The notes beneath the pieces are model-generated. The model did no database searches. It was not told the origin of the DNA and saw only the letters and a program-made list of their open reading frames with translations. Positions 24,993 to 36,695 of a stretch of 64,000 nt of DNA are shown piece after piece. The DNA is from Bidens hawaiensis (taxonomy: Eukaryota > Streptophyta > Magnoliopsida > Asterales > Asteraceae): assembly GCA_021521415.1 (NCBI GenBank), contig JAIQDT010003755.1, positions 181,384-245,383 on the forward strand, given 5' to 3'. A program made the translations under genes and the position numbers. Position 1 is the stretch's first letter; each line of letters opens with the position of its first letter.

Positions 24993-27900
24993 TCAAATGG
25001 TCCATTGATATATGGCTCCATTTACCTTGAACTTTTGGCTATTTGAATTCGAGATCTCAACTGTCCCATAGTCAAAAACAGATTCAACTACGTATGGACT
25101 TGTCCATCGAGACTTCAATTTTCCTGGAAAAAGACGTAAATGAGCGTTGTATAGCAGTACACGATTGCCCACTTGGAGTTTCTTGTTATTAAATGAGCGT
25201 CGTGCAGACGTTTAGTCTTTTCCTTATAAGCCAGGAATTTTCATAAGCCAATGCTCTTAGTTCCTAGAGCTTGCGAACTTGATCTTCCCGGTTTATGGCG
25301 GCGGACGTTAGATCAAAGTTCACTGCTCTGAGAGCCCAGTAAGCTTTGTGTTTTAGTTCTACTGGTAGATGACATGCTGCTTTTCCATAAACGAGCTTGA
25401 AGGGTGTCGTTTCTATGGGAGTTTTGTAAGCCGTCCTGAGGGCCCACAAAGCGTCATCTAATTTTTCTGCCCAATTCTTGCGATTCATCCCTATGGTTCT
25501 TTCTAAAATCCTTTTGATTCCTCGATTTGAGACCTCCACTTGCCTACTAGTCTGAGGGTGATATGGTGTTGCCAGTCAGTGGTGAACTCCATATCGTGCT
25601 AAAACTTTGTCCATTAAAGCATTACAGAAGTGGGTACCTCTGTCGCTGATTAGGGCTTTTGGAGTGCCAAATCGTGAGAATAACATTTTTAGAAATCGTA
25701 CAACTACTCGAGCATCGTTAGTGGAAAGAGCTTGTGCTTCTACCCATTTAGATACGTAGTCTCCTGCTGTAAGGATGTATTTATTTCCGAAAGAGTTAGG
25801 AAATGGGCCCATGAAATCTATTCCCCATACATCAAAGACTTCACAAATTTGAATGCCTTTCTGAGCCATCTCATTTTTGGCTGAGATGTTTCTGGCTCTT
25901 TGACAAGCATCGCATGCTTGGATCAAAGCATGTGTATCTTTGTATATGGTGGGCCAGAAAAATCCTACATCAAACACTTTTCTGACCGTAGTGGCGGTAC
26001 CGTGGTGCCCACCAGTAGGTCCTTTATGACAGTGTTTGAGAATATCTAAGGCTTCCTTTCCTACTACACACCTACGAATAACCTGATCGGCACCTATCCT
26101 AAACAAGTATGGATCTTCCCAGAAGTAGAACTTAAGATCGGAGAAGAATTTCTTCCGCTGTTGATGAGTAAGTCCTTTTCTTAGGATTCTACAAGCTACG
26201 TAGTTTGCGAAGTCGGTATAACAGGGACTTTCGTCTTTCTCCTCTATGACTTCTTGGATATGCATGAGAAGTTCATGTGGAAAATTATCATTGATGATTT
26301 CCTCGTGATGTTCTTCTGAAGCTGGGCATTCTAAGCGCGGGAGATTGTCTGCGACGATGTTCTCTGCTCCTTTCTTGTCCTTGACCTCTATATCGAATTC
26401 TTGGAGTAGTAGGATCCATCGGATAAGTCTGGGTTTGGCATCCTGCTTATTGCAGAGGTATCATATGGTGGCATGGTCGGTGTAAACTATGGTTTTGAAA
26501 AGGACTAGGTAGGATCTAAACTTTTAAAAGGCGAAAACTACTGCTAATAACTCTTTCTCTGTTGTGGTGTAATTTTCTTGTGCATCATTAAGAGTTTTAC
26601 TAGCATAGTAAATTGGGTGAAAATGTTTTTCTTTGCGTTGTCCGAGTACGACTCCAACTGCAAAGTCACTTGCATCGCACTTGATTTCGAATGGAAGGGT
26701 CCAATCGGGTGTAGTCATGATTGGTGCGTTGACAAGTTTGTCTTTTAATATGTTGAATGATTCAAACCATTCTTCAGAGAAGACGAAGGGTGCGTCTTTC
26801 TCCAGAAGTTTGGTCATAAGTCTAGAGATTTTGGAAAAGTCTTTTATGAAGCGGCGGTAGAAACCTACGTGACCTAGAAAACTTCTAATGGCTTTGATTG
26901 AAGTTGGTGGTGGAAGTTTGGATATGGTTTCTATTTTGGCCCTATCAACTTCTAGTTTTTCTTGGGATATCTTGTGACCGAGAACAATGCCTCTTTTACC
27001 ATAAAGTGGCATTTTTACCACTTGAGTACTAAGTTTACTTCTTCACACCTAGTCAATATTTTGTCTAGGTTTTTCAGACAATGATCGAAGGAGTCTCCTA
27101 AGACTGAGAAATCGTCCATGAAAACTTCCATAGAATGCTCGATCATTTCATGAAAGATGGCCACCATGCAACGTTGGAAGGTGGTTGGAGCATTACATAG
27201 TCCAAATGGCAATTTTCGATAGGCGAAGGTTCCATACGAACATGTAAAGGTTGTTTTCTCCTGATCCTCAGGAGGAATGGGAATTTGGAAATATCCGGAA
27301 AATCCGTCAAGAAAACAGTAGAACCTTTTTCCAGATAGTCGCTCAAGCATTTTATTGATGAAAGGAAGTGGAAAATGATCTTTTCTTGTGGCGTCATTAA
27401 GCTTACGGTAATCAATGCAAACTCGACAGCCTATGATGGTTCTCATTGGTATTAGCTCGTCCTTCTCGTTCATTACGACCGTCATTCCTCCCTTCTTGGG
27501 TACCACTTGAACGGGACTTACCCAAGGTGAATCCGAGATTGGATAGATTAATCCAGCATCAAGCAGTTTGATTACTTCCTTCTTCACCACATCTTGCATG
27601 TTGGGATTGAGACGTCTTTGATGTTGGACCACGGGTTTGTATTCTTCCGCCATGAGAATTTTGTGAGTACAAAAGGAGGGATTGATGCCTTTGATATCCA
27701 TGATCTTCCATGCGATGGGCTTCTTATGGTTTTTGAGAACCTTAAGAAGTTCGTCTTTCTCTTCTTTAGAAAGGTGAGATGAAATAATTACTGGGAGTTG
27801 AGAATCTTTTTCTAAAAATGCGTATTCGAGATGATTTGGTAGATCTTTTAGTTTTAAGGCTGGTGGTTCTTCGATTGATGATTTTGATTTTTCATCACAT

Positions 27901-28704
27901 TCGGTGATTTCATATATTACTTCTAATGCTTCCTGATAATCGTTATTGATATTTTCGTTTTCTAACATGGGTATGTTGAGTGATTTGTCTAAGACTTGTG
28001 TTTCTAGTGGTGTATTAGTGGAGGAATCTCGCATATAGCAACTCACGATGGAATATATTATGTCGACACAGTATAGTGTGTCATCGTACTGTTGAGGATA
28101 TTGCATAGATTTTCCTATGTCAAAAATGATTGCCTCATCATTGACCCTGAAAGTGAGCTTGCCGGTGAAAATATCAATAATAGCCTTTGTGGTGGCTAAA
28201 AAGGGTTCCTAAAATCAGAGGTACACTATTGTCTTCCTCCATGTCTAAAATCACAAAATCTACTAGGAAATCAAATTTGTCAATCTTGACAAGCATGTTT
28301 TCAACAATACCCCGAGGATATTTGACAGATCGAACAGCTAATTGTATGCTCATGCGGGTGGGCTTTGGTTCTCCTATCCCTGGTTTTGCAAAAACCGCAT
28401 AAGGCATTAAATTAATACTAGCTCCTAAGTCAGACAGGGCATTGCTAACAGACAAATTTTCTATAAGACAAGGGATAGTAAAGCTCCCTGGATCGGTCAT
28501 TTTTGCCGGTAGCTTGCTTTGGAGGATTGCTGAACATTCTTCACTTAAGGTGACATGTGAGAGTTCCTCCAGCTTCCTTTTGTTTGTCAGTACTTCTTTG
28601 AGAAACTTGGCATATTTTGGCATTTGAGCGATGGCTTTGACAAAATGGATGTTTATATGGAGTTGTTTGAAGAGTTCTAAAAACTTCCCTACCTGAGCTT
28701 CCAA
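24993..28704 (-). pseudogene. Athila-M pol (protease, RT, RNase H, integrase), broken
   Basis: Gypsy-order pol read right to left. Protease near 28445-28400 reads ALSDLGASINLMP. RT (about 27580-27015) keeps motif A FLDGFSGYFQI and active site FMDDFS. RNase H follows (CDASDFAVG near 26680, TTTEKELLAVV near 26545). Integrase (about 26265-24993) has the zinc-finger parts [10 protein letters not shown] and CDACQRAR, catalytic DFMGPFPNS and SDRGTHF, and the C-terminal FPGKLKSRW typical of Athila. Lesions: a frameshift between 28174 and 28106, a stop plus one-base loss near 27015, stops near 26522 and 26460, a TGA near 25574 and a TAG near 25264. These are point lesions, so the element was complete when inserted. 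Confidence 0.88.
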
Positions 28705-30333
28705 TCTTTCCTGCTTCAGTCTTCCAGGGTATGGAATAGGTGGAACATAAGTTCGGACTGGCTCCTTGGGTTGTACGGTGCCCGTCTGGATCAGTTTGTC
28801 CTTCGTTTCATTATGAGACTCCTTTTCCGTAGCTGGGCCTGAAGTAGGTGAGGTAACAGTAGTTGTACCGCTTCTAAGTGTAACAGCGTTAGCTGTTGCG
28901 TTCGGGTTGATGATGGTGTTGCTTAGAAGAGCGCCATGTGGTCTTTCGGATAATTGTTGGGCAATTTGTCCGATTTGAGTTTCTAGATTCTAAAGTGATG
29001 GTTGTGGACTTTTAAGATCGGCTTCATGTTTTAACAACACTCCGCTGATATCAACAGCTCTTGAGTTGGCCTTTTTCTCTGCTTCATTTGTTTTCGTCAT
29101 GAGTTGGATTAACATTTCTTCGATCTTTGAGTAGCTTGGATTTTGATGGTTACTAGAACTTTGATCTTGGAATTGAGATTTAGGCTGGAAGGGTTGATTC
29201 ATTGGTCGTTTTTCGAATCCAGGTAAAGTTTGAGAGTTACACCCATCTTTCCAGCTGAAATTCGGGTGGTTTCTCCATCCTGGATTGTAGTTGTTGCTGA
29301 AAACGTTGTTCTATCGAGCGATGAAATCGACTTCTCCATGGACATAATGACTTGATTGCAGTCGCTTGTTTTATGACTTTCTCCACAAGTGTCACAGGTG
29401 AGTCTGGTTTTTGATAGCTCGGCTTGAAGTTGTTCGAATTTTTAGAAAGGGCTTCAAGTTGTGCTGTGACAAGATTGTTAGAATCGACGTGGTGTATTCC
29501 TTTATGGGTAGGTGTAGATCTTGGTGGGTTGTAAGCGAAACTCTTCTTTGCGGCCTTCTCCAGGACTTCAAATGCTTCGTTAGGTGATTTGGATCCCAGG
29601 TCTCCACCAACGATTTGGTCGATGGCCTGTTTGTTTTGACTGGATTGTGCGTCAAAGAAAGTTTGTTCTTGTAACCATATGCTCAGTCCATGGTGTGGGC
29701 ATCTTATTAGAAGACTTTTGTTTCTTTCCCACGCTGCGTGTAACGATTCATCATCATCGGTCAGGAATCCGGTAATGCTTGCTCGGTATTTGGCAGTTTT
29801 ATCAGGAGAAAAATATTTGAGGAGAAACTGTTCAACCATTGGTCCCAGGTAGTGATGGAACCAGAGGAAAGGGATTCTATCCATTCCAAGGCTTGACCCC
29901 TTAGAGAGAAAGGAAAGAGTTTGAGTTTAATTTGATCTTCTGAACAGTTTTGAATTTTAAAGGTTCCGCAGATTCGTAAGAATTGAGATATGTGAGAAAG
30001 AGGGTCTTTGTCGAGGAGACCGTGAAATTGAATTGAATTTTCCACTGTGTGAATGGTGCTTGATTTGATTTAGAAATGTTCGGTGATATCGGGTGGAGCC
30101 ACTCCATTGTCGTAGCCTTCGAGAGTTGTCTTGGCATATTGGCTCATGTTCGACTCATTGTTCTGGGCCGCCATCATTTCTTTGGTTTGATTTTCTCCAG
30201 ATGTGGTGGCGTCTACTGATTCGTCTTTGATTGCTTCAGCGGTTTCTGTAGTCCGTTTGCGAGTTCGTCGACGAAAGAGTCGTTCCGGTTCAGAAATTGG
30301 AGAAACAAGCTCAGGCTCAACAGTAGAGGACAT
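28705..30333 (-). pseudogene. Athila-M gag, broken
   Basis: Gag remains in several frames. The N-terminal part (30333-30070) is charged (FRRRTRKRTTETAEAIKDES). The core gag domain spans about 30045-29237 (DPLSHISQFLRICGTFKI, WDQWLNSF, LKYFSPDKTAKYR). A C-terminal Gln/Ser-rich part follows (29202-28990). The frame is broken near 30070, 29800 and 29230. A CCHC knuckle remnant may lie near 29390 (plus strand TCACAGGTGAG region) but is not clean. Confidence 0.75.
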
Positions 30334-30620
30334 ACATGGGACTAAATCAAAACTAAAACTAAAGCAAAAGTTTTCTAAGATTAGTCTAAGTTAAACTACG
30401 AGTTAGGCTAAGCTATTTTAAACTAAACTAAACTAAAGTCTAAATTAATTAATCTAAATTAAAGGTTAGGTAAATAAAGGTTAAAATTAGGCTAGCCGTA
30501 AAATTATATAGTTTAATCGTTAGTAAAAAAATGAAATAAAATAAAAGTTATGAAAAATTTGTACAATTATAGACAATGATTAAATTAAAACTTGGATCGT
30601 TCTTAGAAACGTACCGTGTT

Positions 30621-30638
30621 CACCGGCAACGGCGCCAA
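30621..30638 (-). other. Athila-M primer-binding site
   Basis: On the minus strand TGGCGCCGTTGCCGGTGA follows the 5' LTR after a short gap. It is the TGGCGCCGTTGCC-type primer site characteristic of Athila/Tat Gypsy elements. It fixes the minus orientation and the inner LTR edge. Confidence 0.85.
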
Positions 30639-30654
30639 AAAACTTGATGTGCGT

Positions 30655-32440
30655 GTGCAGTGCGTATGGTATAAAATATATATAAGAGGTTGGATTATTT
30701 GCTTTTGCACAATATCATGTTTTAAATTTATAAAAGTGATTTCTACAAAGACTAAACACACACAAAATAGGCAAGTGTACCTATCGTATATGTAGAATAG
30801 TATTGGTAAGAACCATGTATCGATCCGTGGACACAAATGTTTCTAATAACAAATCGTTGTTTTATTTTAATCGGAGGTTTTAATCATTTTGGGGTTAATT
30901 TTCGAACTTTTTATAAAATATAAATACTTATATATAATATATACGTGACAAAGACAAGAGATTCTAAACGAGTTGTTCAATTATGCGAAGGTTACCATCT
31001 AAGATCAAGAATCCACTCCATTCTAACATTGATAGTTAATATTCAAACATGTGATAAACTTGCCATAGAAATATAAGATAGATAGGTCCTTAAACTTTAA
31101 GTGAGTATCTTTGGCACTAAGGAGATAGCATGTGCATTTTAAACTCCACCCTTTCCTAATGTCATGCCATCTCAATGATGTCAATTTAAGTTGGCAAGTA
31201 GTTTCGTAAAGTAGAAAGATTAAGATTGACTTTGATTTCTCAAATACCAATTCTAACAACTTCGGGTGGTTGTAGTTCATCACACAACCTCCCCTTGGTT
31301 GATTTATGTAGGTTATGATTACACATTCCATTAACATATGATTTCTTTAACTAGCATGATATCCTAAGCAAAGCTATTTTCGGATTACCAAGACTTAGAG
31401 AAATGCATCATAACTTATATCTCATGATATCTAAGTACAATATAAGGATCCCTGTTTCGATAATATATCAAAGTATTTCTATCTTTCAAGAACATGAATC
31501 GACCATGAACGATTGCCAATAGAATTGACAACCACCAACTTTGAATTAGTGATTTAAGATGGTGAAACATTTCTCATCAACAGATAATTGTAATATAACC
31601 ATGTACTTTACTCGACTACATCACATGGTTTATATAATTATCAAGCAGAACAAATCTTATTCATAGATTTTAGATGGTAAAAGGAGTTTAGCTCATAATT
31701 AGCATGATGATAAACATTAAGAAGAATGATGATAACAAATACATGATTAAACTTGGAATGATCTAACCAAATGTAGATGAATCTTCCTTCTTAATGATGG
31801 TGATGATGGATGATGATGTTGGCTGATGGTGATGACCTCCAAGCCTTCAAACTCTTCACTAATTCTTCTATGTGAGTGTTAGTGTGTGTTTTTATAAGAG
31901 AAAACTGAATAGAATTCTTTTCAAGGCACACTCTTCAAATGGCACAAGGGCCACTATTTATAGGCTGTCTGGAGAGAAAAGCACGGCCTCGTGCTTACGT
32001 GTCCCAGTTGCATGTTGTCGGATCGTACATGATGACTCACTATGACCCCGTGCTTCCTGAGGCACGGCCCCTTGTATTTTTATGGCATGTGCTAAATTTA
32101 TTTTGTCGTTTCTGAAAGGTGACCACAGCCCCGTGGTTGAGAGGCACGGTCTCGTGCTTTTGTTCCCACTTTTTTGTCTTTTCTTGTAGATCTTTGTCTT
32201 TTCTGTTGTTCAGAAGCATGGGGGCGTGTTTCTTGAGGCATGGGGGCGTGTTTCTTTGTTTTTTTTGTGTTATCTTCTGTTTTTCTTCGTCTTTTCGCTT
32301 GTTTCTTCGTTTGGGGCTTGGTTTCACCTGAAATTAAATTTTATTATGATAAGTAGCCTTTTATGCTATGTTGTTTGATAGAAATTGCAGTTTTTAGAGA
32401 TTATTTGATGCCGAAAAGATGTAGAATTTTATGTAAATCA
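30655..32440 (-). repeat. Athila-M 5' LTR
   Basis: About 1.79 kb matching 5412-7227 closely, with a few substitutions and small indels. On the minus strand it begins TGATTTACAT and ends CTGCACA; the outer edge is set by the GGTGT duplication at 32441. Confidence 0.9.
31955..32256 (-). promoter_or_regulatory. Athila-M 5' LTR promoter: palindrome array and TATA
   Basis: On the minus strand palindromes at about 32256-32213, 32161-32124, 32074-32039 and 31995-31981 (GCACGG/CCGTGC and GCATGGGGGCGTG variants) lead to TATAAATA (31962-31955). The last palindrome is 19 bp from the box. This would drive the genomic RNA. Confidence 0.65.
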
Positions 32441-32502
32441 GGTGTGGCGGTAGGCTTGACTTCCAACGGATCAGATGAACCCAAAGGATTTGGGTTTTTG
32501 GC

Positions 32503-32691
32503 AATGGAGGCGGAACTGAAACGGATGTTATCTGATCTCCAAAACCTCAAATCTGTATTGCCAGATCTATCTTATAAGGCTTCCGTCAATCAAATTCGGT
32601 TGTGTATAGAGAATCTCACCGTCAATCAAAATCATCGTTCAAAAGTCAAGGATATGTGTACGGAGTTTGTAGACAACAGTCCAAAAACCAA
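32503..32691 (+). pseudogene. UBA5: UBA5-like gene fragment inside Copia A
   Basis: The frame from ATG 32503 encodes a close match to the N-terminus of plant UBA5, the E1-like enzyme that activates the ubiquitin-like modifier UFM1: MEAELKRMLSDLQNLKSVLP at the start, then RSKVKDM followed by an acidic/VD stretch. In real UBA5 the sequence continues into the ATP-binding domain; here it diverges after about residue 60, so no catalytic part is present. It lies in Copia A where gag should be, between the Athila-M and Athila-P insertions, and the open frame extends both ways (5321-5410 before, to about 32805 after). It is a captured host fragment, not a working gene. Confidence 0.7.
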
Positions 32692-32805
32692 CAACAGCAG
32701 CGGCGCCAACCACCATAATATCGAAGGGCGGAGTGGCGAATTTAGGGGGATGGCATTGGCCGGAGATGGAGTTGCAGAAGATGGTGTTGTTGAAAAAAGA
32801 GATAA
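32692..32805 (+). other. Chimeric open frame after the UBA5 fragment
   Basis: The frame stays open after UBA5 similarity ends (KTNNSSGANHHNIEGRSGEF, then a Gly/Ala/Val-rich stretch) up to the Athila-P insertion. It stops shortly after 46515 on the other side. The origin is unknown; possibly intron-derived sequence or a second captured fragment. Confidence 0.35.
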
Positions 32806-33950
32806 TAATGGTCGGTTAATTTGTATATGTTTTAGTTCGTTTATTATTTAGTTTTAATACTTTATTCTAGAACTTTCGATACTTCATAAGTGTATTATTG
32901 GATTTCAGGTCACAGATGTTAAAGTACATAATTTGGACCTGTTGTGACATGGTATGAAGACCAGGGATGTCCTGCACGCGAAACGAGGAAGTTTTATGAA
33001 GTTTGTTGGTGACCAGGCCCATCGCGTTACGCGATGGGATTTCTTGAGGACCCATCGCGTATCGTGATGAGATTTAAATTGATGTTGACTTTCTGGTCCA
33101 TCGCGCAGCGAAGACCCCATCGCGTATCGCGTTAGGGGTTGCAGACGCGAAAATTAGGTTTATATCTCACTCTTCATCATAAACAACCCTAACTCCGTTT
33201 TGACGACCAAGAGGCGATTCCAGCAGCAACAAGAGGCGATTTTCACCACCATAGCTTGTGTCAAGACCCTACATATGATTCATATCATCCGTATTGAAGA
33301 TCCAATGATGTGAAGGCTCGGCTAATCTCCTAGAATCGCACTCGGGACGTATAGTTTGTAATCTTTGCAGTTTGTTTCTCATGTGACTAAGAATATTATT
33401 GTATTATTAATGATGATTGATATATGATTATTGATGTTTGGTATTTCTGAGTGTTCGGTCGGTTTAGGTTTACGTTAGTCTGCATGATCTGTTACCAGTT
33501 GCTAGATAATTGATCATATGACTGTTTGGTTAGATTGAATACAATAAAACATACAATTACCCTTAACTGCGTCACACTGGCAATGACTGTTTGATAACCA
33601 GTGCGTGTGTAAAGTGATTGTTGATGTTTAAGGTTTTGTCTGATTGATTAGTCTTTAGTTAATCATTAATAATTAATCTGTTAGTTTGCATGAGATAACT
33701 GTAGGTTACTTACTTGAATTCCCGGGTGTGATTTGTTTGTTAATTGCTTGAACTCGTTTACTTGCGTGTTACTTAGTTTTCTAAATTCACTTTAATTGCT
33801 TGTGTGATCAGCATTAAAAACCATTTACTTTATAATAGTAAATATGTACACGAATTACATTGACCACATACTCCTAGTAGATACGATACCTTACTTATCC
33901 TATCTAGGTAGTTTAATTAGGTTTTTGATTGACTCGAACGACGGTCATCA
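32806..33950 (+). repeat. Athila-P 5' LTR
   Basis: About 1.15 kb, aligned with 45398-46514. It ends GGTCATCA just before the primer site. It is about 28 bp longer than the 3' LTR, the difference lying in the hairpin region. Confidence 0.9.
33016..33166 (+). promoter_or_regulatory. Athila-P LTR promoter: CATCGCG palindromes and TATA-like box
   Basis: Inverted repeats CCCATCGCG-TTA-CGCGATGGG (33018-33038), a second at 33051-33070 and further halves to 33138 precede TTTATATC near 33159-33166. The 3' LTR copy is 45609-45702 with the same TATA-like sequence near 45724. The design matches Athila-M and the Sirevirus LTRs, but the stem sequence differs. Confidence 0.55.
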
Positions 33951-33953
33951 AAA

Positions 33954-33971
33954 TGGCGCTGTTGCCACGGA
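33954..33971 (+). other. Athila-P primer-binding site
   Basis: TGGCGCTGTTGCCACGGA, three bases after the LTR, a variant of the Athila/Tat TGGCGCCGTTGCC primer site. Confidence 0.8.
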
Positions 33972-34208
33972 TTTAGTGCGCTTAGTGTTTTTCGTGTTAT
34001 TTGATTTTTATGTTTAATTTTAGTCTTAGTTTTTGTTTTCAATTTTTAGTTTAAATTTTATTTTTCTTTATTTTACGCGGGTTGTGTTAGTTGTGCAGAT
34101 AACAGATTTATGCGCACCCACCACTCGGGCCGACAGTCTCCGTTAATTTACGAACCCAAAATTGAGAGGTTAGCTCGGCAGAACCTAGTTTAGAACTGAA
34201 ATTCAGAG

Positions 34209-36690
34209 ATGGAAGATCAGATGCAGAATCAAAACGAGAACCATAATAAAAATGAAAAGCAGAACCAGAACCAGAACCAGATTCAGAACCAGGACCAGAA
34301 CCAAGACCCACTCCCACAAAATAATGCTTTTCACCTTGATAACATACCTGACCCACCAAACTTCAATAACCAAAATAACCAAAATCACTCAGCTCGTGCT
34401 TCCAAAAACCGAAACCAAAACCGAAACCTAAATCGAACCTAAACATAAACTTTGACCAAGCCTGACCATCATTTCCTAATAATAACCCCAGCCGCAGAGT
34501 TCAGATAAATATCGATGATGTTCAACCGAGTATTCCGACATAAGATGAAGAATAGGGGGAAAATAATGATAGGAACGAGGGTTTTGAGATTGAGAACGAG
34601 GTAGATCGGTGGGTTAAGAGAAATCGGGCGGGTGAGCCCGAGAACGAGGTTGTGGAGCCGGAAGAAGTGGGTGATGATAATGGGGATGAATAGGTAGAAG
34701 AGCCAGTTAATCAAGACGGGCTGAAGCAGTTAACAGAAACGAAAGGGGTCGAGACAGGGTGAATCGGGCGGAACGGCCCGAGAGAGTTCGGAATATTCAG
34801 GTTAATCGCGGCGGTTTGGGAAACCCGGGGGGGCTTAGGAGGAACTATATGGCCCCGGTTCACGGTGTTAACATTAGGTTAAGACCGGCTATCTCGGATG
34901 GAGCATCCCCATTGGTCCCACAGGAACGAGTGATGGGACAACAAACTTTCAAGTCCTGGTCATCTTACATTAACATCGTTCCTCATTTCCACGGGATGGC
35001 TTTGGAAGACCCGTATTCGAATTTGACTAATTTTTTGGCTATTTGCGGGTCTATTGGTGATGGTACATTTGATCAAAATGAAGTCCGGTTGCGATTATTA
35101 CAGTTTTCTCGAAAAGACAAAGCAAAACTCTGGTTTAATTCGCTACCGATGCACAATATCAGAAATTGGGCCGAGATGCAGCAGGTGTTTCTAAACGAGT
35201 TTTATCACAGTCGAAGACCACCGAGGCCCGTTTGGAAATTCGTAATTTTTCACAGTTATCTAGGGAATTGTTCCATGAAGCTTTTTCCAGGTATAAAGAT
35301 ATGATAAGAAAATGCCAACATCACCAAATTTGAACTGTGGGAACTGGTAAAGTGTTTTATTGATGGTTTGACATACAAGGATCGAAAGCATCTTAAGGCC
35401 TCGTGTAACGGTCAGTTGCTAAATCAGCCTGAGGGGGATGATTGGGATTTTTTGGAGTTCATGTGTGAAGATTCCAAGGCAGAAGCAGCAGCTGAAAGAC
35501 GAAGACGTGGTAATTCTTCCAGGTCAATTAAGTAAGTCACGTGTGAGTCTGAAAGAATTGCTGAGTTAGAGCGTGAACAGGCTGGATATAGAAAGGGTAA
35601 AAAGAAAGAAGTCGGGAAAGTTGGTGTTAAATTCCCGGTTTGTGATGACTGTGGTGAGCTAGCGCATAAAGCAGAAAATTGCCCCGAGTTTTATGATGAT
35701 GAGGAGGATGATACCGAGGAGGTTAACTTTGCTTACGGGGATTCTATAGGCCAAGGGTTCAATTCAAACACATATCACCCGGGCCTGAGGAATCACCCAA
35801 ACTTTCGCTACGGGAACGCGTCTTCTCAGTTGAACCCGAACTTTCAGGGAACGAGCCAGAACAGGTCGCAAGGTAATTACCGTCAGGGCGGTTATCAGCA
35901 GTAGCAGGGTTCGTATAACCATAATCGGGGATATAACAGAGACAGTAACCGGGGTGGTAATTCTTCGGGTAATCAGGATCAGCAGAAAGGGTCTTCGGGG
36001 AATTTGGATGAGTCAGTGCACTCAAAGTTGGATGCGTTGTTGAAAGTCATGACTGATCATAAAACCGAGACGAAGCAACAGTTTGAGTTACGGGATAAGT
36101 AGTCAGAGGCAATGATGAAGCAGATCGGTCAGTTCGCTTCAGATGTGGCAAAGTTACAAAAGAACACGAGCCAACTCCCGAGCGACACCACAGTAAACCC
36201 GAGCCACTACAGTTCCAGTTCGAAAAAACACGTCAATTAGGTAAGTATTTTACGTAGTGGTAAAAAGTATGATAATAAAGTTGGGGTTCCACCACCATTG
36301 GTTGAGGGGGTGGTGGAAGAGATTGATGAAAATATCGTCAGTGATGACGAGCCGGAAGCGATAAAATTAACTTAATCTAATAAAAATGAAAATAAAATTA
36401 ATAAACCGGTTTCGAAGGATGACACCAACAACTCTAAGGACAAGAAGAAGGTGAAAATCTTTCCCTATCCCGATGCTTTGTTGGCGCCATCGAAGGCGAA
36501 TATGGCATCAAAACGAGGCCCGCAACAAGAAGAAACGTGGGAAACATTTAAACAAGTAAAAATTAGCATTCCTCTTTTAGATGCCATAAAACAAATTACC
36601 GCCTATGCTAAGTACTTAAAAGAGTTGTGCACACAGAAAAGGAGTCATAAGATTCCTAAAAAATTGATTTTACCGATAACGTTAGTGCAA
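34209..36690 (+). pseudogene. Athila-P gag, broken
   Basis: The N-terminus (from ATG 34209) is extremely Gln/Asn-rich (repeated QNQ/NQN). The gag core is at 34759-35304 (FKSWSSYINIVPHFHGMALE, LTNFLAICGSIGDGTFDQNE, LWFNSLPMHNIRNWAEM). A CCHC knuckle, CDDCGELAHKAENC, lies near 35641-35684, followed by an Arg/Gly/Asn-rich region. Several stops and frameshifts occur (about 34440, 34700, 35300, 35904, 36100, 36374). Confidence 0.8.
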
Positions 36691-36695
36691 TTCTT

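Larger units (their letters stand above)
5412..32440 (-). mobile_element. Athila-M: Athila-type Gypsy element, minus strand
   Basis: A Gypsy element read right to left, flanked by a perfect 5-bp duplication GGTGT (5406-5410 and 32441-32445). The order is 5' LTR (30655-32440), primer site of the TGGCGCCGTTGCC type, gag, protease/RT/RNase H/integrase, two small coiled-coil ORFs, an Athila third ORF, a long tail with two purine tracts, then 3' LTR (5412-7227). Without Copia B it is about 14.5 kb. Gag and pol carry nonsense codons and frameshifts, so it is not autonomous. GCACGG/CCGTGC palindromes occur upstream of at least four putative promoters. Confidence 0.9.

Noticed and set aside
34209..34442. 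Gln/Asn-rich prion-like small protein
   Set aside because: It is the N-terminal part of the broken Athila-P gag, right after the primer site; simple codon repeats explain the composition.
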